NCBI GenBank assembly: GCA_934045905.1
Contig: OW203762.1
Span: 23,592,345-23,656,344 of the forward strand
Direction of reading: 5' to 3'
From: Leuctra nigra
Taxonomy: Eukaryota; Arthropoda; Insecta; Plecoptera; Leuctridae
DNA length: 64,000 nucleotides
Positions 36,901-57,282 of this stretch are shown here, piece after piece; within the stretch, counting starts at the first letter, position 1; each line of letters opens with the position of its first letter. The notes beneath the pieces are model-generated. The model was not told the DNA's origin, did no database searches, and was given only the letters and a program-made list of their open reading frames with translations. The position numbers and the translations under genes were made by a program.

Positions 36901-39900
36901 TCAACTTTCATTTCTCACTGCATGTATGCCTGCCGATACCTCGTTTTGACCACTTAAGCCGTTGCTGTATAAGTCTTTGGTAGTAGCTCGCACGTTGTAA
37001 GATAGAGCGGTGCTTGGCAGCGTCGAGCTAACGCCCGACTAGATTGATGGATAAATAAAGTTTAGTTATTGATTAATGATAATAATGATAATGATAAGTT
37101 AATGATGTCAGCTGATTGGTTCAAAACTTTATATTCTTAGATATTTCATTGAATACTTATGAAAATATTTCACAACTTCCTAAAACTTAAAAGTTTCGTT
37201 CCGATCTGTCCAGCCAATGTAATTTCGGTGCATCGTACTTTTGCAGAAATTTTTATCACAATTGGTAAAACTTATGGTAAAATCATTTATAGGCTCTATC
37301 CTAATAACGACTACATGTTGCAGATATATAATCAGAATCATCTAATACATAGGGCAATTTCACGATATATACAATATGTGCTGGTTCCAAAATTCCAGAT
37401 GCCAACATGGGAGATAAGAGAAATGATATATTTGGGGTTTCTTGCAATTGTACTGGCTGAACTCTACATAATGTGCTACTTTGCAGATAAATTATCCGAA
37501 CAGGTAAAGTATAAACACACAGACTTTTCTGTTTATATTGTAAATTAATTATTTTGACGAAAAGCCAGTATACAATCGAGGTCCTTAAGTAATACTTTAA
37601 CTAAAAATTAAATTGCCTCTTTAATATTTTCTTGTGTCCTTATAAACAGCACATTGAGATAATATAACAACCATCATACATTCAAGAGACAGCATCATTA
37701 TTATCCATTACCAGTGTTGTGACTTATCTAGATAAATATTTTGAATCTATAATCTTATCTAGATAATTAAATAATTGGTTATCTTTATCTTTATCTAGAT
37801 AAAAATATTGTTATCTATTGGCAATTATCTAGATAAAAAATATAAAATTCAAAATGCACTTGTGTGTATGAACATGCACAAACCTCAAATGTCAGATGAT
37901 ATGAAAAAGGAAAATCATCTTCATTTAGTCGTTGGCTTGTTTTGACGGCCCTATTTTTTAAAAACTTGAGTTTCAAATTTAGGATTCGAAAAAAATTGGG
38001 GAACAGTAGTATTTGGTAAAAAAATTATCTATTATCTATTACTATTATCTAGATAATATTTTTTATCTTTATCTATTATCTAGATGATTTCTTAGAAATT
38101 TATCTATTATCTTATCTAGATAAATATTTGGCAAGTTATCTTTATCTTTATCTAGATACAAATAAAATTATCTAATTACAACACTGTCCATTACGTATTT
38201 CAGAGCTCTCTGGTGAGGGACGCCATCTTCGGCTGTGATTGGTTGGAAGCGTCTGCAAGTTTCAAGCAAGCAATAAGGATCATGATGTCCAGAGCTAATC
38301 AGCCTCTTGTTATGAGAGCAGCTGGATTTGTTCCAATATCTGCAGAGACTTTCTTCAGTGTAAGTATAAAATACCCCATAAAAACACTCCGTGTAAAAAT
38401 ACCAGCCAAGTCTCTTCAACTATAAAAAATTTAAGAAATCTAAAAATTCAGCACTGAAAAGTAGTGATATCAAAAAATGGGCCAAGTCAAAACTTAATTT
38501 TAAAAACCAAAATATACTTGGCGCATCGTGCATATAGATAGTTTAGAAGTATAGGCCAGATGTGTAATACATAAAATCTACCTACCCTATAATGCCGTAA
38601 AAAACGATGCGCCAAGTATATATTGGTTTTTAAAATTAAGTTTTGACTTGGCCCATTTTTTGATATCACTACTTTTCAGTGCTGAATTTTTAGATTTCTT
38701 AAATTTTTTTATAGTTGAAGAGACTTGGCTGGTATTTTTACACGGAGTGTTTTTTATGGGGATATCACTAATTTTTTTAGTTTATTTACACAACTTGTAA
38801 GACATAGTTGAGCAATATTGAGAATAACCAATTCCTTTAAAAAAATTAGCCATTTACGAATTGGTTACTAAGAAAAATGTTGTTTGGTTCTAAGTATAAG
38901 CTTAAAATGATATCCCATGAAGAATAGCGAAAGCTTCGTTCCAATCGGTTCAGCCGTTTTCGAGCTATGGCATCACTTCCGGTTTTCAAAATGGCGGCTG
39001 ATATTACTGCCACCTAGAATAATTTATTTCTATAAATGTTATGTATCATTATAAGCCTTCTGAATAGATATTTATAGGTTTTTATATAAAGGGGAAGTGA
39101 ATTTAGGCAGATTTCGCATAAATATGACGTCATTCCGGTTTCAGTAATTAGAAAACTTTAGTTTCACTATTGATATTTCATATAGAGGGCCGTCTGAATC
39201 GTTTGGTGCTAGTTTTATTCCGATCGGTTTAGCCATTTTCGAGATATGACGTCACTTCCGGTTTCAAAATAGCGGCTTCCGGTTGGTTTTATAAAAAGGC
39301 ACCTCAGACGCCAAAAGTGCACATGTGGTAAAAATTTCAGATCGATCGGTTCAGCCGTTTAGGCTGTGGCGGTGATTGCGGTGTTTTCTGATATCATTAT
39401 TATCATCATCATCATCATCATCTAAAGATCAAAGTGGTGTAATTTCACTGTTTTCTCGGCCCTCTAGCTCGCAAATGGAATAACCTATCGTTATAAAATT
39501 TGGTATATGTTGTCAGGTGGGCCATAGCTCAAAATTACGATGATCCCAATTTTGAGATCCAGTAGGCCGAAAATGCCATGTTATTGCTTACAGTAAAAGT
39601 GTTTGGTCTGCTCCTCAGTTTTTAGGCATTTACGGTATGTTGAGTGACTGTGAGTGTACGGTACGACTTGGCTGGGTGGAGCGACCGCTCCACTAGATTC
39701 ATTAGGGGAGAGTCTCCTACCCTGGGTCGGCAGGATCTCCGGACAAGTTGAAATTTCATATTCTGAGGGCACGTAATTTTATGACCCTTTCTCTGTTTGT
39801 TATGTTTGTCGACTGCCCAAGTAACTGTTGAACCTTTGAATATTTAATGGTTTGACCGTTCAACTTCAAATTTTGCATTGTCACCAAAAATGAAAATATT

Positions 39901-40783
39901 GTATTATGTTATAAACATTTTATGGGATTTTGCCATTTTCAGATAAATCCATCTAGAATATTAAGAGATATTGACTCAATAGTAATTTGTTTCACTGTAT
40001 TTTTTTTACTTCCGCTTGATGTTGTCTTCATGGTTGTTTCCAAGGTCTGTTGAACAGCAACTTTCACACGGGCTCGCATGGCATACGAAGGTCGCTAATC
40101 AACGCGTTTTTCTATAGTAAACAAAACACCCTCGTAAAGTTGTGACCATCGTTGTACCAACACTGTAATTTCGAACAGATCATAGTTTATTTGAGAGTTA
40201 CACAATAATTCATAAATTGAATAACATTATTACACTGAGGATGTCATTAATATCTCTCAATTGGATATAATCATTGGCTTATAACTATTTCTTTTCCCTT
40301 GGTATGAAAGTTCCTTTTTTATGTATTATGTATTATGTATTATGTACTTGTCCACGGGATGATAATAAAATACAATATAATACAATACAAAACAAATTAA
40401 GACGTTGTAGTCTATTGGTGTGATGATATAACAATAAGATAATTTGGTATCCGTTTATTAAAGTAAATAAATGCCAACACTTAACAATTTTTCTGAAAAG
40501 GCATTAAGTGGGCATTCCAAAGTTGGGCAATTCAAATCCTGAAGATTTAAGTTGCCCAACTTGAATTGCATAGTGTGCATAGTGTGACTTTACAAAAGTT
40601 GTATTGACAACAGGGTTTGTGTTGAATCAATATAAAAAAAATGTTGAAATGTTGATGTTGATGTTGATATGAAGAATGTTGTGTTGTTATATTGCTCAAT
40701 ATAATGTATTTTCTATTCAGGTTTCGAAATATGCATACACTTCATATATGTCGCTGAAAACTGCCGTTGACAACATGCGTTGA
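12957..40783 (+). CDS. odorant receptor (7tm_6 family), OR2, exon 4 interrupted
   Basis: Exons are 12957-13083, 13987-14407, 16862-17299, 31355-31668 (interrupted), 37399-37503, 38204-38359 and 40721-40783. Exon lengths 127, 421, 105, 156 and 63 equal those of OR1, and exon 3 is 18 bp shorter in its variable cytoplasmic-loop part. Exon 4 would be 100 bp like its counterpart if the insertion at 31387-31600 is left out; with it, the frame shifts and meets TGA. Ignoring the insertion, the product would be 469 codons. Start MSLKLQSVSRIW and end SYMSLKTAVDNMR parallel OR1. The role would be an odor-gated channel subunit with Orco. Either this allele is a pseudogene, or the insertion is polymorphic. 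Intron 3 alone exceeds 14 kb and is packed with transposons. Confidence 0.82.
13240..13510. repeat. dispersed repeat in OR2 intron 1, paralogous to 2790-3070
   Basis: Shares ordered phrases with the 2.8-kb copy. Internally, AAAATACCGCATG and CATGTGGTATTTT-like sequences form an inverted repeat, as expected of a foldback MITE. A short Helitron-like 5' fragment (ATTGAGCAAACGAAG, GGCACGGACCT) precedes it at 13166-13220. Confidence 0.45.
15183..15713 (-). pseudogene. non-LTR retrotransposon reverse transcriptase C-terminal fragment
   Basis: The minus-strand frame has the typical LINE reverse transcriptase tail: VKEKAYLSLARPILEYASAV, then WDPYVIQQIKSVENVQRLA, AARRVTG, and LQSLGWTSLEERRKTARLC. This order is characteristic of the thumb and C-terminal part of CR1/Jockey-type elements. 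The catalytic FADD region and the endonuclease domain are missing, and the first 50 or so residues of the open frame do not look like reverse transcriptase. It is a 5'-truncated dead fragment in OR2 intron 2. Confidence 0.8.
16022..16100 (-). repeat. tRNA-like SINE head
   Basis: On the minus strand, TTTAGCTCAGCTCGATGGGC resembles an A box and D arm, and GGGTTCAAATCTC resembles a B box and T arm at normal spacing. The anticodon arm and acceptor do not fold cleanly, so this is a tRNA-derived SINE rather than a tRNA gene. Confidence 0.5.
19087..19165 (+). repeat. tRNA-Ala(GGC)-like SINE head
   Basis: TAGCTCAATTGGTAGAGC forms a D arm. The anticodon arm CTCGC-CCGGCAA-GTGAG would show GGC, and CCGGG/CCCGG forms a T stem. 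The T loop CTCGTGC is abnormal, position 33 is not T, and no convincing acceptor stem is seen. I read it as a tRNA-derived SINE, not a working tRNA. Confidence 0.5.
19290..19351 (+). mobile_element. Helitron-like 3' end fragment
   Basis: ATCAACGCGTTACACTGGGC followed by GTTTTCCTAG and T repeats the 3' terminus seen at 2549, 45547 and 46588. Similarity stops right after the T. One hairpin base is changed (GGGCG for GAGCG). Confidence 0.5.
19412..19492 (-). repeat. tRNA-like SINE head
   Basis: On the minus strand, CAAGTTGGCTCAGGC resembles an A box and GACTTCGATTCCC resembles a B box. Spacing fits a tRNA, but the stems are imperfect. It lies inside the spacer of the 4.2-kb inverted repeat. Confidence 0.45.
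20110..21091. mobile_element. hAT-like non-autonomous element, 982 bp
   Basis: The ends CAGTGGTACTCAACC and GGTTGATTGCCACTG are inverted repeats of the common hAT type. A perfect 8-bp direct repeat, ATATAGAC, flanks it at 20102-20109 and 21092-21099. The paralogous arm of the inverted repeat near 17725-17745 shows the unoccupied site with one copy of the target. G-rich tracts occur at 20256-20300. No transposase frame is present. Confidence 0.9.
21955..23200 (-). repeat. 3' LTR
   Basis: Direct repeat of 26314-27559, TG...CA ends. On the minus strand it carries a TATAAAA box (22681-22690) and an AATAAA near 22014-22019, about 60 bp before the end. Short open frames inside are identical in both LTRs and I do not regard them as genes. 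Confidence 0.9.
23594..24526 (-). CDS. unrecognised charged ORF in the -1 frame after gag
   Basis: I do not recognise this protein. From its first ATG (24421) it has 275 codons, but the same frame is open upstream to the slippery heptamer at 24526, about 311 codons, and overlaps the end of gag. It is very rich in Glu, Lys, Asp and Asn, with likely helical or coiled-coil stretches near its start (KKEREDLKEYIRRSSRRWKK) and none of the motifs of protease, reverse transcriptase, RNase H or integrase. Its place is where pol normally begins, in the -1 frame expected for a gag-pol fusion. It could be made as a gag extension by frameshifting, or from its own ATG 68 bases past the gag stop. The open reading frame and the young LTRs suggest that it is maintained rather than decaying. 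Confidence 0.75.
   Translation of the reverse strand, partial: GKRTEVGTEWKVEKGQDFASTEKTRFKERKEEIRRMQKKEREDLKEYIRRSSRRWKKEMDEREAAREAEVSAIEKQLQIDFMLFKKGIEDAAACKMLQSQESIEGGCVLEEIDGNKIKCVDGPDKEEVDESRREFTEMKKDENVFRRKNFEDNCEVVLPQVSEKEELQIPIANQDDFDRVRTVEEIGDVLKSIGDFKSNGEKFHDEKNDKVIMNENDDVLKKGLNNDLREEDENVCLQDGLQMNVRELKKKADENENYTSTTAQENRENSIRKQLLEEISRVKTQDETEEGTISFPFDRGRKKEIDTSNK
24490..26085 (-). CDS. gag: retrotransposon Gag protein
   Basis: A 531-codon frame starting at an ATG about 200 bp after the primer site. Residues about 75-275 are charged and predicted coiled coil, with Glu/Lys heptad-like runs. Residues about 290-440 resemble a retrotransposon gag capsid domain of the Ty3/gypsy-like kind, with CLHGKAADWYVNNP and FEEAFKNKYWSQ as landmarks. 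The last 70 residues are Asn/Gly/Arg-rich and contain no CCHC zinc knuckle, so RNA binding would rest on the basic tail. It would assemble the particle that packages element RNA. The heptamer GGGAAAC lies in frame 10 codons before the final sense codon. Confidence 0.88.
   Translation of the reverse strand: MADRDASLASTVDLDETVEGAGDQSVVSELEVTRSQVIGEDEHDDSLPHVEMPIFEERQKEARADSIYSQFGEKESSNPVMEFLMKMQQEQQEKEAIKEMNRKLEKLKEKEESKNEKIKEKEERGKEMEKLLLKTENVREIVSEIQAGLKKVETRVSNVEESVQRINDKVDTELEVIKSYIESIGEQTSSVEEKVKSELVKINTEIDERDKKLSLELFSLSSRFERKDKEKNESISAMKEKIEDVSKKVDENAKKTGTTSNVICHANNELQFAKHCTESLIQEAIRFNGEESCPINAMQFLKLIKERFSTFNVNNNQKLGIIVKCLHGKAADWYVNNPVENIDKFEEAFKNKYWSQTVQHQLIRSIYAGEYKISSNLNMVTYVNRIINKAKYVTELVNMTEQVLVGILINHLPPNIRVIVRGKVKTKDELIKELTDLEHDEFTEKLIRDPKQYEPIRNGNGYNDNRNGYNNRNSYDRNYNNNNNGRNSHNRNRNGNGHGNGNNNNRPPESDTKETKNENSGNEQRSAQNGK
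24520..24526 (-). promoter_or_regulatory. putative -1 ribosomal frameshift site GGGAAAC
   Basis: On the minus strand the gag frame reads TCG GGA AAC GAA, so the heptamer has the X XXY YYZ arrangement needed for tandem -1 slippage. The -1 frame is open from just upstream of this point through to 23594. Whether a stimulatory stem or pseudoknot follows was not worked out. Confidence 0.65.
26288..26312 (-). promoter_or_regulatory. primer binding site, tRNA-Lys-like
   Basis: One base after the 5' LTR the minus strand reads TGGCGCTCAACGTGTGGGG and then CTCGAA. This matches the complement of the 3' end of insect tRNA-Lys(CTT), apart from one substitution and one inserted T by my alignment. Confidence 0.75.
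26314..27559 (-). repeat. 5' LTR
   Basis: Same 1246 bp as 21955-23200. On the minus strand a TATAAAA box at 27040-27049 lies in the middle third and is the likely core promoter for the element. Confidence 0.9.
27864..29319 (+). repeat. long dispersed repeat (family B), copy I
   Basis: It contains repeated phrases such as GACGTCACTTCCGGTTTCAA followed by AATGGCGGC, each preceded by CGATCGGT and GAGATATGA, spaced irregularly every 150-300 bp. It ends with GACTTGGCTGGCGTGGAGCG, then ACCGCTCCACTAGAT, where GTGGAGCG and CGCTCCAC form a terminal hairpin. Copies II (38762-39698) and III (62544-64000, minus) share this end exactly. No ORF is present. Copies I and II both directly follow a family F foldback, so F and B may be one composite element. 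Confidence 0.75.
30454..30491. repeat. 38-bp hairpin
   Basis: ACAGACTAG, one mismatched base and TATAGCC are inverted around a TGAA loop. It is a short near-perfect stem-loop in OR2 intron 3, possibly the end of a degraded DNA element; CCGTRTCACAC-like ends lie near 29957 and 30420. Confidence 0.5.
31387..31598. mobile_element. 212-bp MITE inside OR2 exon 4
   Basis: The ends are perfect 12-bp inverted repeats, GGGGTTGTTCAC and GTGAACAACCCC. An AT dinucleotide occurs on both sides (31385-31386, 31599-31600) and is the probable target duplication. Leaving out 214 bp gives a 100-bp exon 4, exactly the length of the OR1 counterpart, and the frame is then open. The element adds one base out of frame and brings an in-frame TGA. 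Confidence 0.88.
31921..31975. repeat. C/T-rich low-complexity tract
   Basis: Runs of C separated by single T occupy about 35 bp from 31939. Simple-sequence DNA in OR2 intron 4 with no other feature. Confidence 0.7.
32267..33216. repeat. 950-bp near-perfect inverted repeat in OR2 intron 4
   Basis: Arms of about 410 bp begin ATGTTGTACAAAAACAAAAA and are nearly identical along their whole length. The spacer of about 125 bp is purine-rich (GAAGAAGAAG-like on the plus strand). The inner ends carry GCTTGGCGCATTG and its complement. A diverged relative with the same core lies near 55050-55210. Transcription through OR2 would produce a long double-stranded hairpin RNA. Confidence 0.92.
33217..35992. 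other. OR2 intron 4, mostly unannotated
   Basis: No exon was recognised. It contains an alternating AT tract at about 34549-34569 and a long G run near 35222-35240. The rest is AT-rich single-copy-looking DNA as far as can be seen here. Confidence 0.45.
35993..36062 (-). repeat. tRNA-Arg(ACG)-like SINE head
   Basis: On the minus strand GCCGG-TTCGATA-CCGGC forms a perfect T arm. TGGCGCAATAGACAGTGCA resembles a D arm, and the anticodon position would read ACG. The anticodon stem is weak. A second tRNA-like unit follows 270 bp away, so these look like SINEs. Confidence 0.5.
36331..36402 (-). repeat. tRNA-like SINE head
   Basis: On the minus strand CGGGTTCGATTCCCG is a strong B box and T arm, and TGAATAGCTGAATTATCGGA resembles the A-box region. 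The rest does not fold as a functional tRNA. Confidence 0.5.
37712..38186. mobile_element. hAT-like MITE rich in TTATCTAGATAA, next to OR2 exon 6
   Basis: The ends CAGTGTTGTGA and its near-complement TTACAACACTG are inverted repeats, and an 8-bp direct repeat TCCATTAC lies at 37704-37711 and 38187-38194. Inside, the palindrome TTATCTAGATAA or one-base variants occurs many times. The right target copy ends only nine bases before the first base of OR2 exon 6, so the insertion falls inside the 3' splice region. Confidence 0.88.
38374..38761. repeat. foldback element (family F), copy II
   Basis: Arms beginning CCCCATAAAAACACTCCGTG pair with the complement ending at 38761. The centre has CTTGGCGCATCG and CGATGCGCCAAG about 90 bp apart. 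It is the uninterrupted counterpart of the copy split by the LTR element, and begins 15 bases after OR2 exon 6. Confidence 0.85.
38762..39698 (+). repeat. long dispersed repeat (family B), copy II
   Basis: Same order of CACTTCCGG...AAAATGGCGGC motifs and same hairpin terminus GGTGGAGCGACCGCTCCACT AGAT as copy I. It is shorter, with internal deletions. It lies in OR2 intron 6. Confidence 0.75.
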
Positions 40784-41798
40784 GGGACAATCTCGTCAGA
40801 AGCGAAGATGTCAAGTAAATGAACCGTGAATAAAATCTCAGCAACACTTATATTATTTTAACACCTTGCACATAGTATGTACTTCTAGTGTGACACTGTG
40901 ATTCTTCAGGTTTCTTTGAGTTTTGTCTTCCCACGAACAAAATCTCGATTAACAAAGAATATTGTTTTTAATTCATATAAGTATTTCTAACAATTCGGAC
41001 ACTTATAGAATATAACTTCATAGTTAGCAATAAAGGGAACCTGTAGACTAATTAATGCAAGTATTGAGGTATAATTTTAATATTTTATTCCATTATTGTT
41101 TCTAGACTTATCAATTGATGTTACCTAATTATTGTACTATAAAAATATTATGTAAATCACCTTTTTATATTATCACATTTGTTACTGGCGTTACATGATT
41201 CATAATCATAAGTGTTTATTTATTATTCAATAAATTTATTTGATTCAACAATAGTATCGCCTTCAATCTCAAATTAAGTATAGTTTCGTTTGTTAAACAT
41301 TATTACAAATGTAAATGATGTATCCTCATAGTTTACAATAACATTTAAAAAAAGGATAAATGAAAAAGGTGTTAGAGGACGAGAAAGATTTATTTAAAGA
41401 TTTTAATTAGGTCATAAATTATTACTTTAATGAATTTTTCGAAAATAAAAACATTGTTAATTAAACACAATAATGCAAATCAGGAATACGGACATAATGC
41501 ATAAGTTGAAAATCGAAACATTCTATAGAGACAAACTAAAATCCTATAATTAAGTCGAAATGGAGTTAAAACCTGTTTAAAATGAAGGAGAGTAGTTTAC
41601 CCTATAATCTTTAAGAACAATGAATGATTATGATCATGAAAAATATATAAAATTAAAATATATTGGAAAATAAAGGTCCACACCCTTCTTTTGTGACTTT
41701 TTCAGTCGCAAATCTACATAATCAATTAATAAAAATTAAAGTGTTTTTCATCGAAAAGAGATTTATAGTTTCCATTAACAGCAACCCCGCACGCAAGC
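40784..41798. other. convergent intergenic region
   Basis: Very AT-rich DNA between the 3' ends of OR2 (+) and the ABC transporter (-). AATAAA motifs on the plus strand at 40829-40834 and further downstream could end OR2 transcripts. No coding exon was seen. Confidence 0.5.
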
Positions 41799-41804
41799 TT
41801 TATT
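41799..41804 (-). terminator. candidate poly(A) signal of the ABC transporter
   Basis: AATAAA on the minus strand, 181 bases past the stop codon at 41985, just beyond the tandem repeat of the gene's end. Confidence 0.5.
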
Positions 41805-41984
41805 TTCCAATATATTTTAATTTTATATATTTGTTATGTATATGCGACGCCTGCTTGCTGGTGCAGTTGGCATGTAATGTCCGCCGAGCGCCAGCAACCC
41901 CACATGCAAAATCTATGCGACGCCGGCTTGCTGGTGCAGTTGGCAGTAATGTCCGCCGAGCACCAGCAACCCCGCATGCAAGAT

Positions 41985-53757
<11,773 letters not shown>

Positions 53758-54785
53758 TCTCACCGTCCTGAAACATAATGATACGCTGTTATTTCATCTT
53801 CAATGTCCCAACTGATCTTATTCTTCCCATTGGTCATGGAGATTGAACAAGAAAATTTTACTAGGCCAAAGAAAGTTTGGCCTATTATTTTGGCCTATTT
53901 TCTGGTGTATTATTTTGACACCACGGTTAATGTACCCAGAGTGTTGTTAACTTGGTAGGTACAGTTGGCATCAAATGGCATGCTCAGTTTCTTTGAAAAT
54001 CAGGTATATATTTATTTTATAAATAAAATAGTTGATATATAGGTATTATATAATGGATTCAGGTGGCGCATAAAAAAACGCACAATGGCCGAAGCATCGC
54101 TGTGACGAAACTACTATACATACATCGGGCTTAAAATTTCACACAATATAAGCAAGACACTGAAGTCTAATGTGTGAAAGTTTCAAAAGCATTAATTTTG
54201 TGGGAAAAAAGTTACAGGAGTTCGAATTTGGTTGTCGAAAAATCGATTACACGGAGCTCAAATAGGGCGCGTCCAGAAAACGTGCATTGGTTGGGACGCT
54301 GTTTTTCATAACTACGCATGATAACAAGCTGAAAATTTCAATTTTATGCACAATATATTGCCATCATTAATGTAAAAATTTGAATAAAATGAACGATAGT
54401 TAAAGTAGGTACCTTGAAGTTGAGATGAAAAGCAGAATCTTGGACGAACACATGGCAGAATTAGCATGATAATTACACTTTTTGGAATTATCTTGTGTAA
54501 TAAAACTTAGCAATGATACCGAAAAAGCATAGTTTTGCGCGGTTTATTTGAATAACCGACAAGGCACAAGGCATAAATAAAAAAGTGCTACTAATATACA
54601 CTCAGACTGATCATGTGAGCATTTTATCAAAGTTACACCCACTAAAGAAAGATTTCAACTCTCTCAATTTGTTCCAACAACGGCCGAGCGCTAGTATTAC
54701 ATTCTTAATTCCATCCAACTTCCAAGGTTTAAGGTGATCTGCTCCTCTTAGGTTATACCTATGGTTATAAACTGGAATCTCTTAC

Positions 54786-54960
54786 CGCCAAGCTGCTCTG
54801 TCTCAATTGTTAGAACCTCCTGGTGTCATGCACTTCAATTAGGAGAAAGATGTGTCCCCAGTAGGAAAACAAACAACAACTGACATCCCTGATCAAGTTA
54901 CAAGCTCGAGTTCGTTCAATTCAGTCGTAAATGGGTGTCAAGGTAATAAATTATTAAATG
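54786..54960 (-). promoter_or_regulatory. candidate non-coding first exon and promoter, proximal
   Basis: The donor CTTGGCG/GTAAGAG at 54786-54785 is conserved in the distal block (CTTAGCG/GTAAGAT at 58664-58663), with related sequence upstream in both. The 5' end of the exon is not visible from sequence alone, and no clear TATA box was seen. Confidence 0.4.
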
Positions 54961-55039
54961 ATAAGACTCGTCTACACTCGAAGGTAAACAAGAGATAAGT
55001 AAAATATATTCGCCCCAACTTTACTTTGGTCCAGTATTA

Positions 55040-55400
55040 ATATTAAATAAGTACAAAAACAAAAAAATTTAAGTAGACTGCCAAGCGCCTTCCCACATAA
55101 AACGATTGAGATCTAAGTGGAGGGGCAATAATATTGGAGGAAAATTCGTGAAATCATTTCGTGCAGTCATTTCTTGACCCAATGGTTGGCGCATTGGGTC
55201 AAGAAGAGGGCAAATGACGAAGCAGGAGACGAAAAAAAGAAAGGGAGAAAGAAAGAAAGAAAGAAAGAAAGAGAGGAAGAAAGAAAGAAAGAAAGAAAGA
55301 AAGTAAAAAAGATTGTGATGGAGATGGAGATGAAGAAAGAAAGATGAAACATGGTCGGCTTAAATTTAATGCGTATTTTTTTAAAAATTTCTTTTATGTT
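55040..55400. repeat. diverged foldback relative with a GAAA microsatellite
   Basis: AAAACAAAAA, GACTGCCAAGCGCCTT, GATTGAGATCTAAG and GGTTGGCGCATTGGGTCAAG follow the same order as the left arm of the 950-bp palindrome at 32267. An expanded GAAA/GAAAGAAA tract lies at about 55240-55305, and the second arm is mostly lost. Confidence 0.65.
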
Positions 55401-55875
55401 GCGGTTCATTTTAATTTAAATTATGTTTTGTTTAGTTTTTTACTGAATTTGTTTATATGTTTAATTTTGAATTAATTTTGTTTTTATATTTAATTTTTAA
55501 TTAATTTTGTTTATAATTAACTTTGAATTAATTTCAAGTTTTCCTATGGTTTGGTACAGTTTATCCTGACTTCTTGGAATCAACTTGTTAACGCAAGGGC
55601 TTTCATAGAGATTAAGCAAACTGTATTTTAGAGGGTTGATTAGAAATGCACTCACCTACAAGTCAGATGTTTTGATGACGTCGAGACGTGGTGATGACGT
55701 CACTATAGCAGGCGACGAGAACGTCGACTTATTTAAAACTATTATAATAATCAAATTATACACGAAAAGGGGTTGGGATAATAATAAAATTATTACACGG
55801 CACGACTGAGGTGCCGAATTAATAATGTAGGCGACGCTTGAGTAGCCCGGCAGAACACTGACCACAGACACTGCA

Positions 55876-56028
55876 GTTGTGAGTGCGACGGAGAGCAATG
55901 CGACTGACTTCACCGCATGGTGATACGTTGTGAGTGCGACAGAGAGCAATGTGACTGACTTCACCGCATGGTGATACGTTGTAAGTGAGACAGAGAGCAA
56001 TGCGACTGACTTCACCGCATGGTGATAA
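55876..56028. repeat. three tandem 51-bp units
   Basis: Units starting GTTGTGAGTGCGAC occur at 55876, 55927 and 55978 with few substitutions. They contain TGACTGACTTCACCGCATGG. A minus-strand open frame runs through them with a 17-residue period, but it has no recognisable domain and I do not call it a gene. Confidence 0.85.
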
Positions 56029-56414
56029 GGAACTGTTAGTCGAGGTGAATTCACCTTGACCGTGACGCCAGTTACAAGAATTGTCTGACGGGAAAACCAG
56101 GACAAAAAATGGCCTGGGGCCTCATTCACGAAGCTGGTGTAGGCATAAAGCAGCAGTGTACAGAGACATTATCCTTATGGACAGGTTTCTTCGAGTCAAC
56201 CGGTCGCGAAAAGGTGTAGTTGGCACTGCATGTTTGGAATTATAGATCAGCCCAGGGCCTGTATTCACGAAACGGTGTTAGGTTGGGTTACCTCGTAGTG
56301 CCATAAGAAATAACATTGGCCGCCCCCGGTAATACATTAAGAAATTTCGTGAATGAGGTCCCAGGCGCCTTACACACGATAGGTTATATTAGATTAGCCT
56401 GGGTTAGCTCCTAA

Positions 56415-56896
56415 CAAGGGCGTATTCAGCGGGGAGGGGGGGGGGGGGGGGGGGGGGGCTGTGGCTTCCCCCCCCCCCGAAATCCGGGTTTCATCTAAAA
56501 AAATGAAGCACATTTAAAATGATATGTGAAAAAACACGTAAAAATAGACGGATCATGTCAAAAACCTTCCAAAATGGTTAGAATTGAGTTAAAATTCCAG
56601 AAAGTTTACGGGGTATCGCCCCAGACATATATATCACGCTAAGTTAAATAAATTTACCTATTCTTAAATGTCTTTTCACGGTGCAATTTCTTGAAAAACT
56701 TCTGTGTCACATTCCCATTTTTCATAAAATTTTGTATTTACACGACGCAACTTTCTGTCACAGAACTTAAAAAACAAACACAAATTTTCTCGGGGGCTAT
56801 GCCCCCGTACCCCCTGTTTGCCACTGCTGACTTTTCAAAATATTAGCAATGTCAGCCCCCCCCCCCCCGCGATATTTCATCCTAGATACGTCCTTG
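56415..56896. mobile_element. hAT-like MITE with G/C homopolymer flanks
   Basis: CAAGGGCGTATTCAG and CTAGATACGTCCTTG are imperfect inverted ends. GCTCCTAA at 56407-56414 and GCTCCTAG at 56897-56904 make a near-perfect 8-bp target duplication. A long G run near 56436-56458 and a C run near 56861-56868 lie just inside the ends. Confidence 0.65.
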
Positions 56897-57282
56897 GCTC
56901 CTAGTGCCATAAGGAATAACATTGGTCACTTCCAAGGTCTCTACAAGTTTGGGTCACTCGCGTTGAACCTGTCTAAAATTTTCGTAAATATTATGGCAAT
57001 CTTATCTGACGTCACAGCTGACTTTCCCGTAAATAAACATGCAACAAGAAACTCTTGAATGTAATGTAATGCAATATAATGCAACAATGCAACAATGGTA
57101 TGCAAGTGTAACAATACCATGCAAATGCGTCCTATTCACGAAAAGGTTAATAGGCTAGATACAATACAATCTATTAGGATCTATTATCTATTAGCATAAA
57201 TTAGAATCTATTAGAATCTATTAGGGTTTTTATATTTAATATGCAAAACGTGATAATTTGAAGAGGAATGAGATGCACTCAC

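Noticed and set aside
55656..56129. Minus-strand open frame of 157 codons with 17-residue repeats
   Set aside because: It is produced by the 51-bp tandem repeats and low-complexity flanks; no domain or splice context supports translation.
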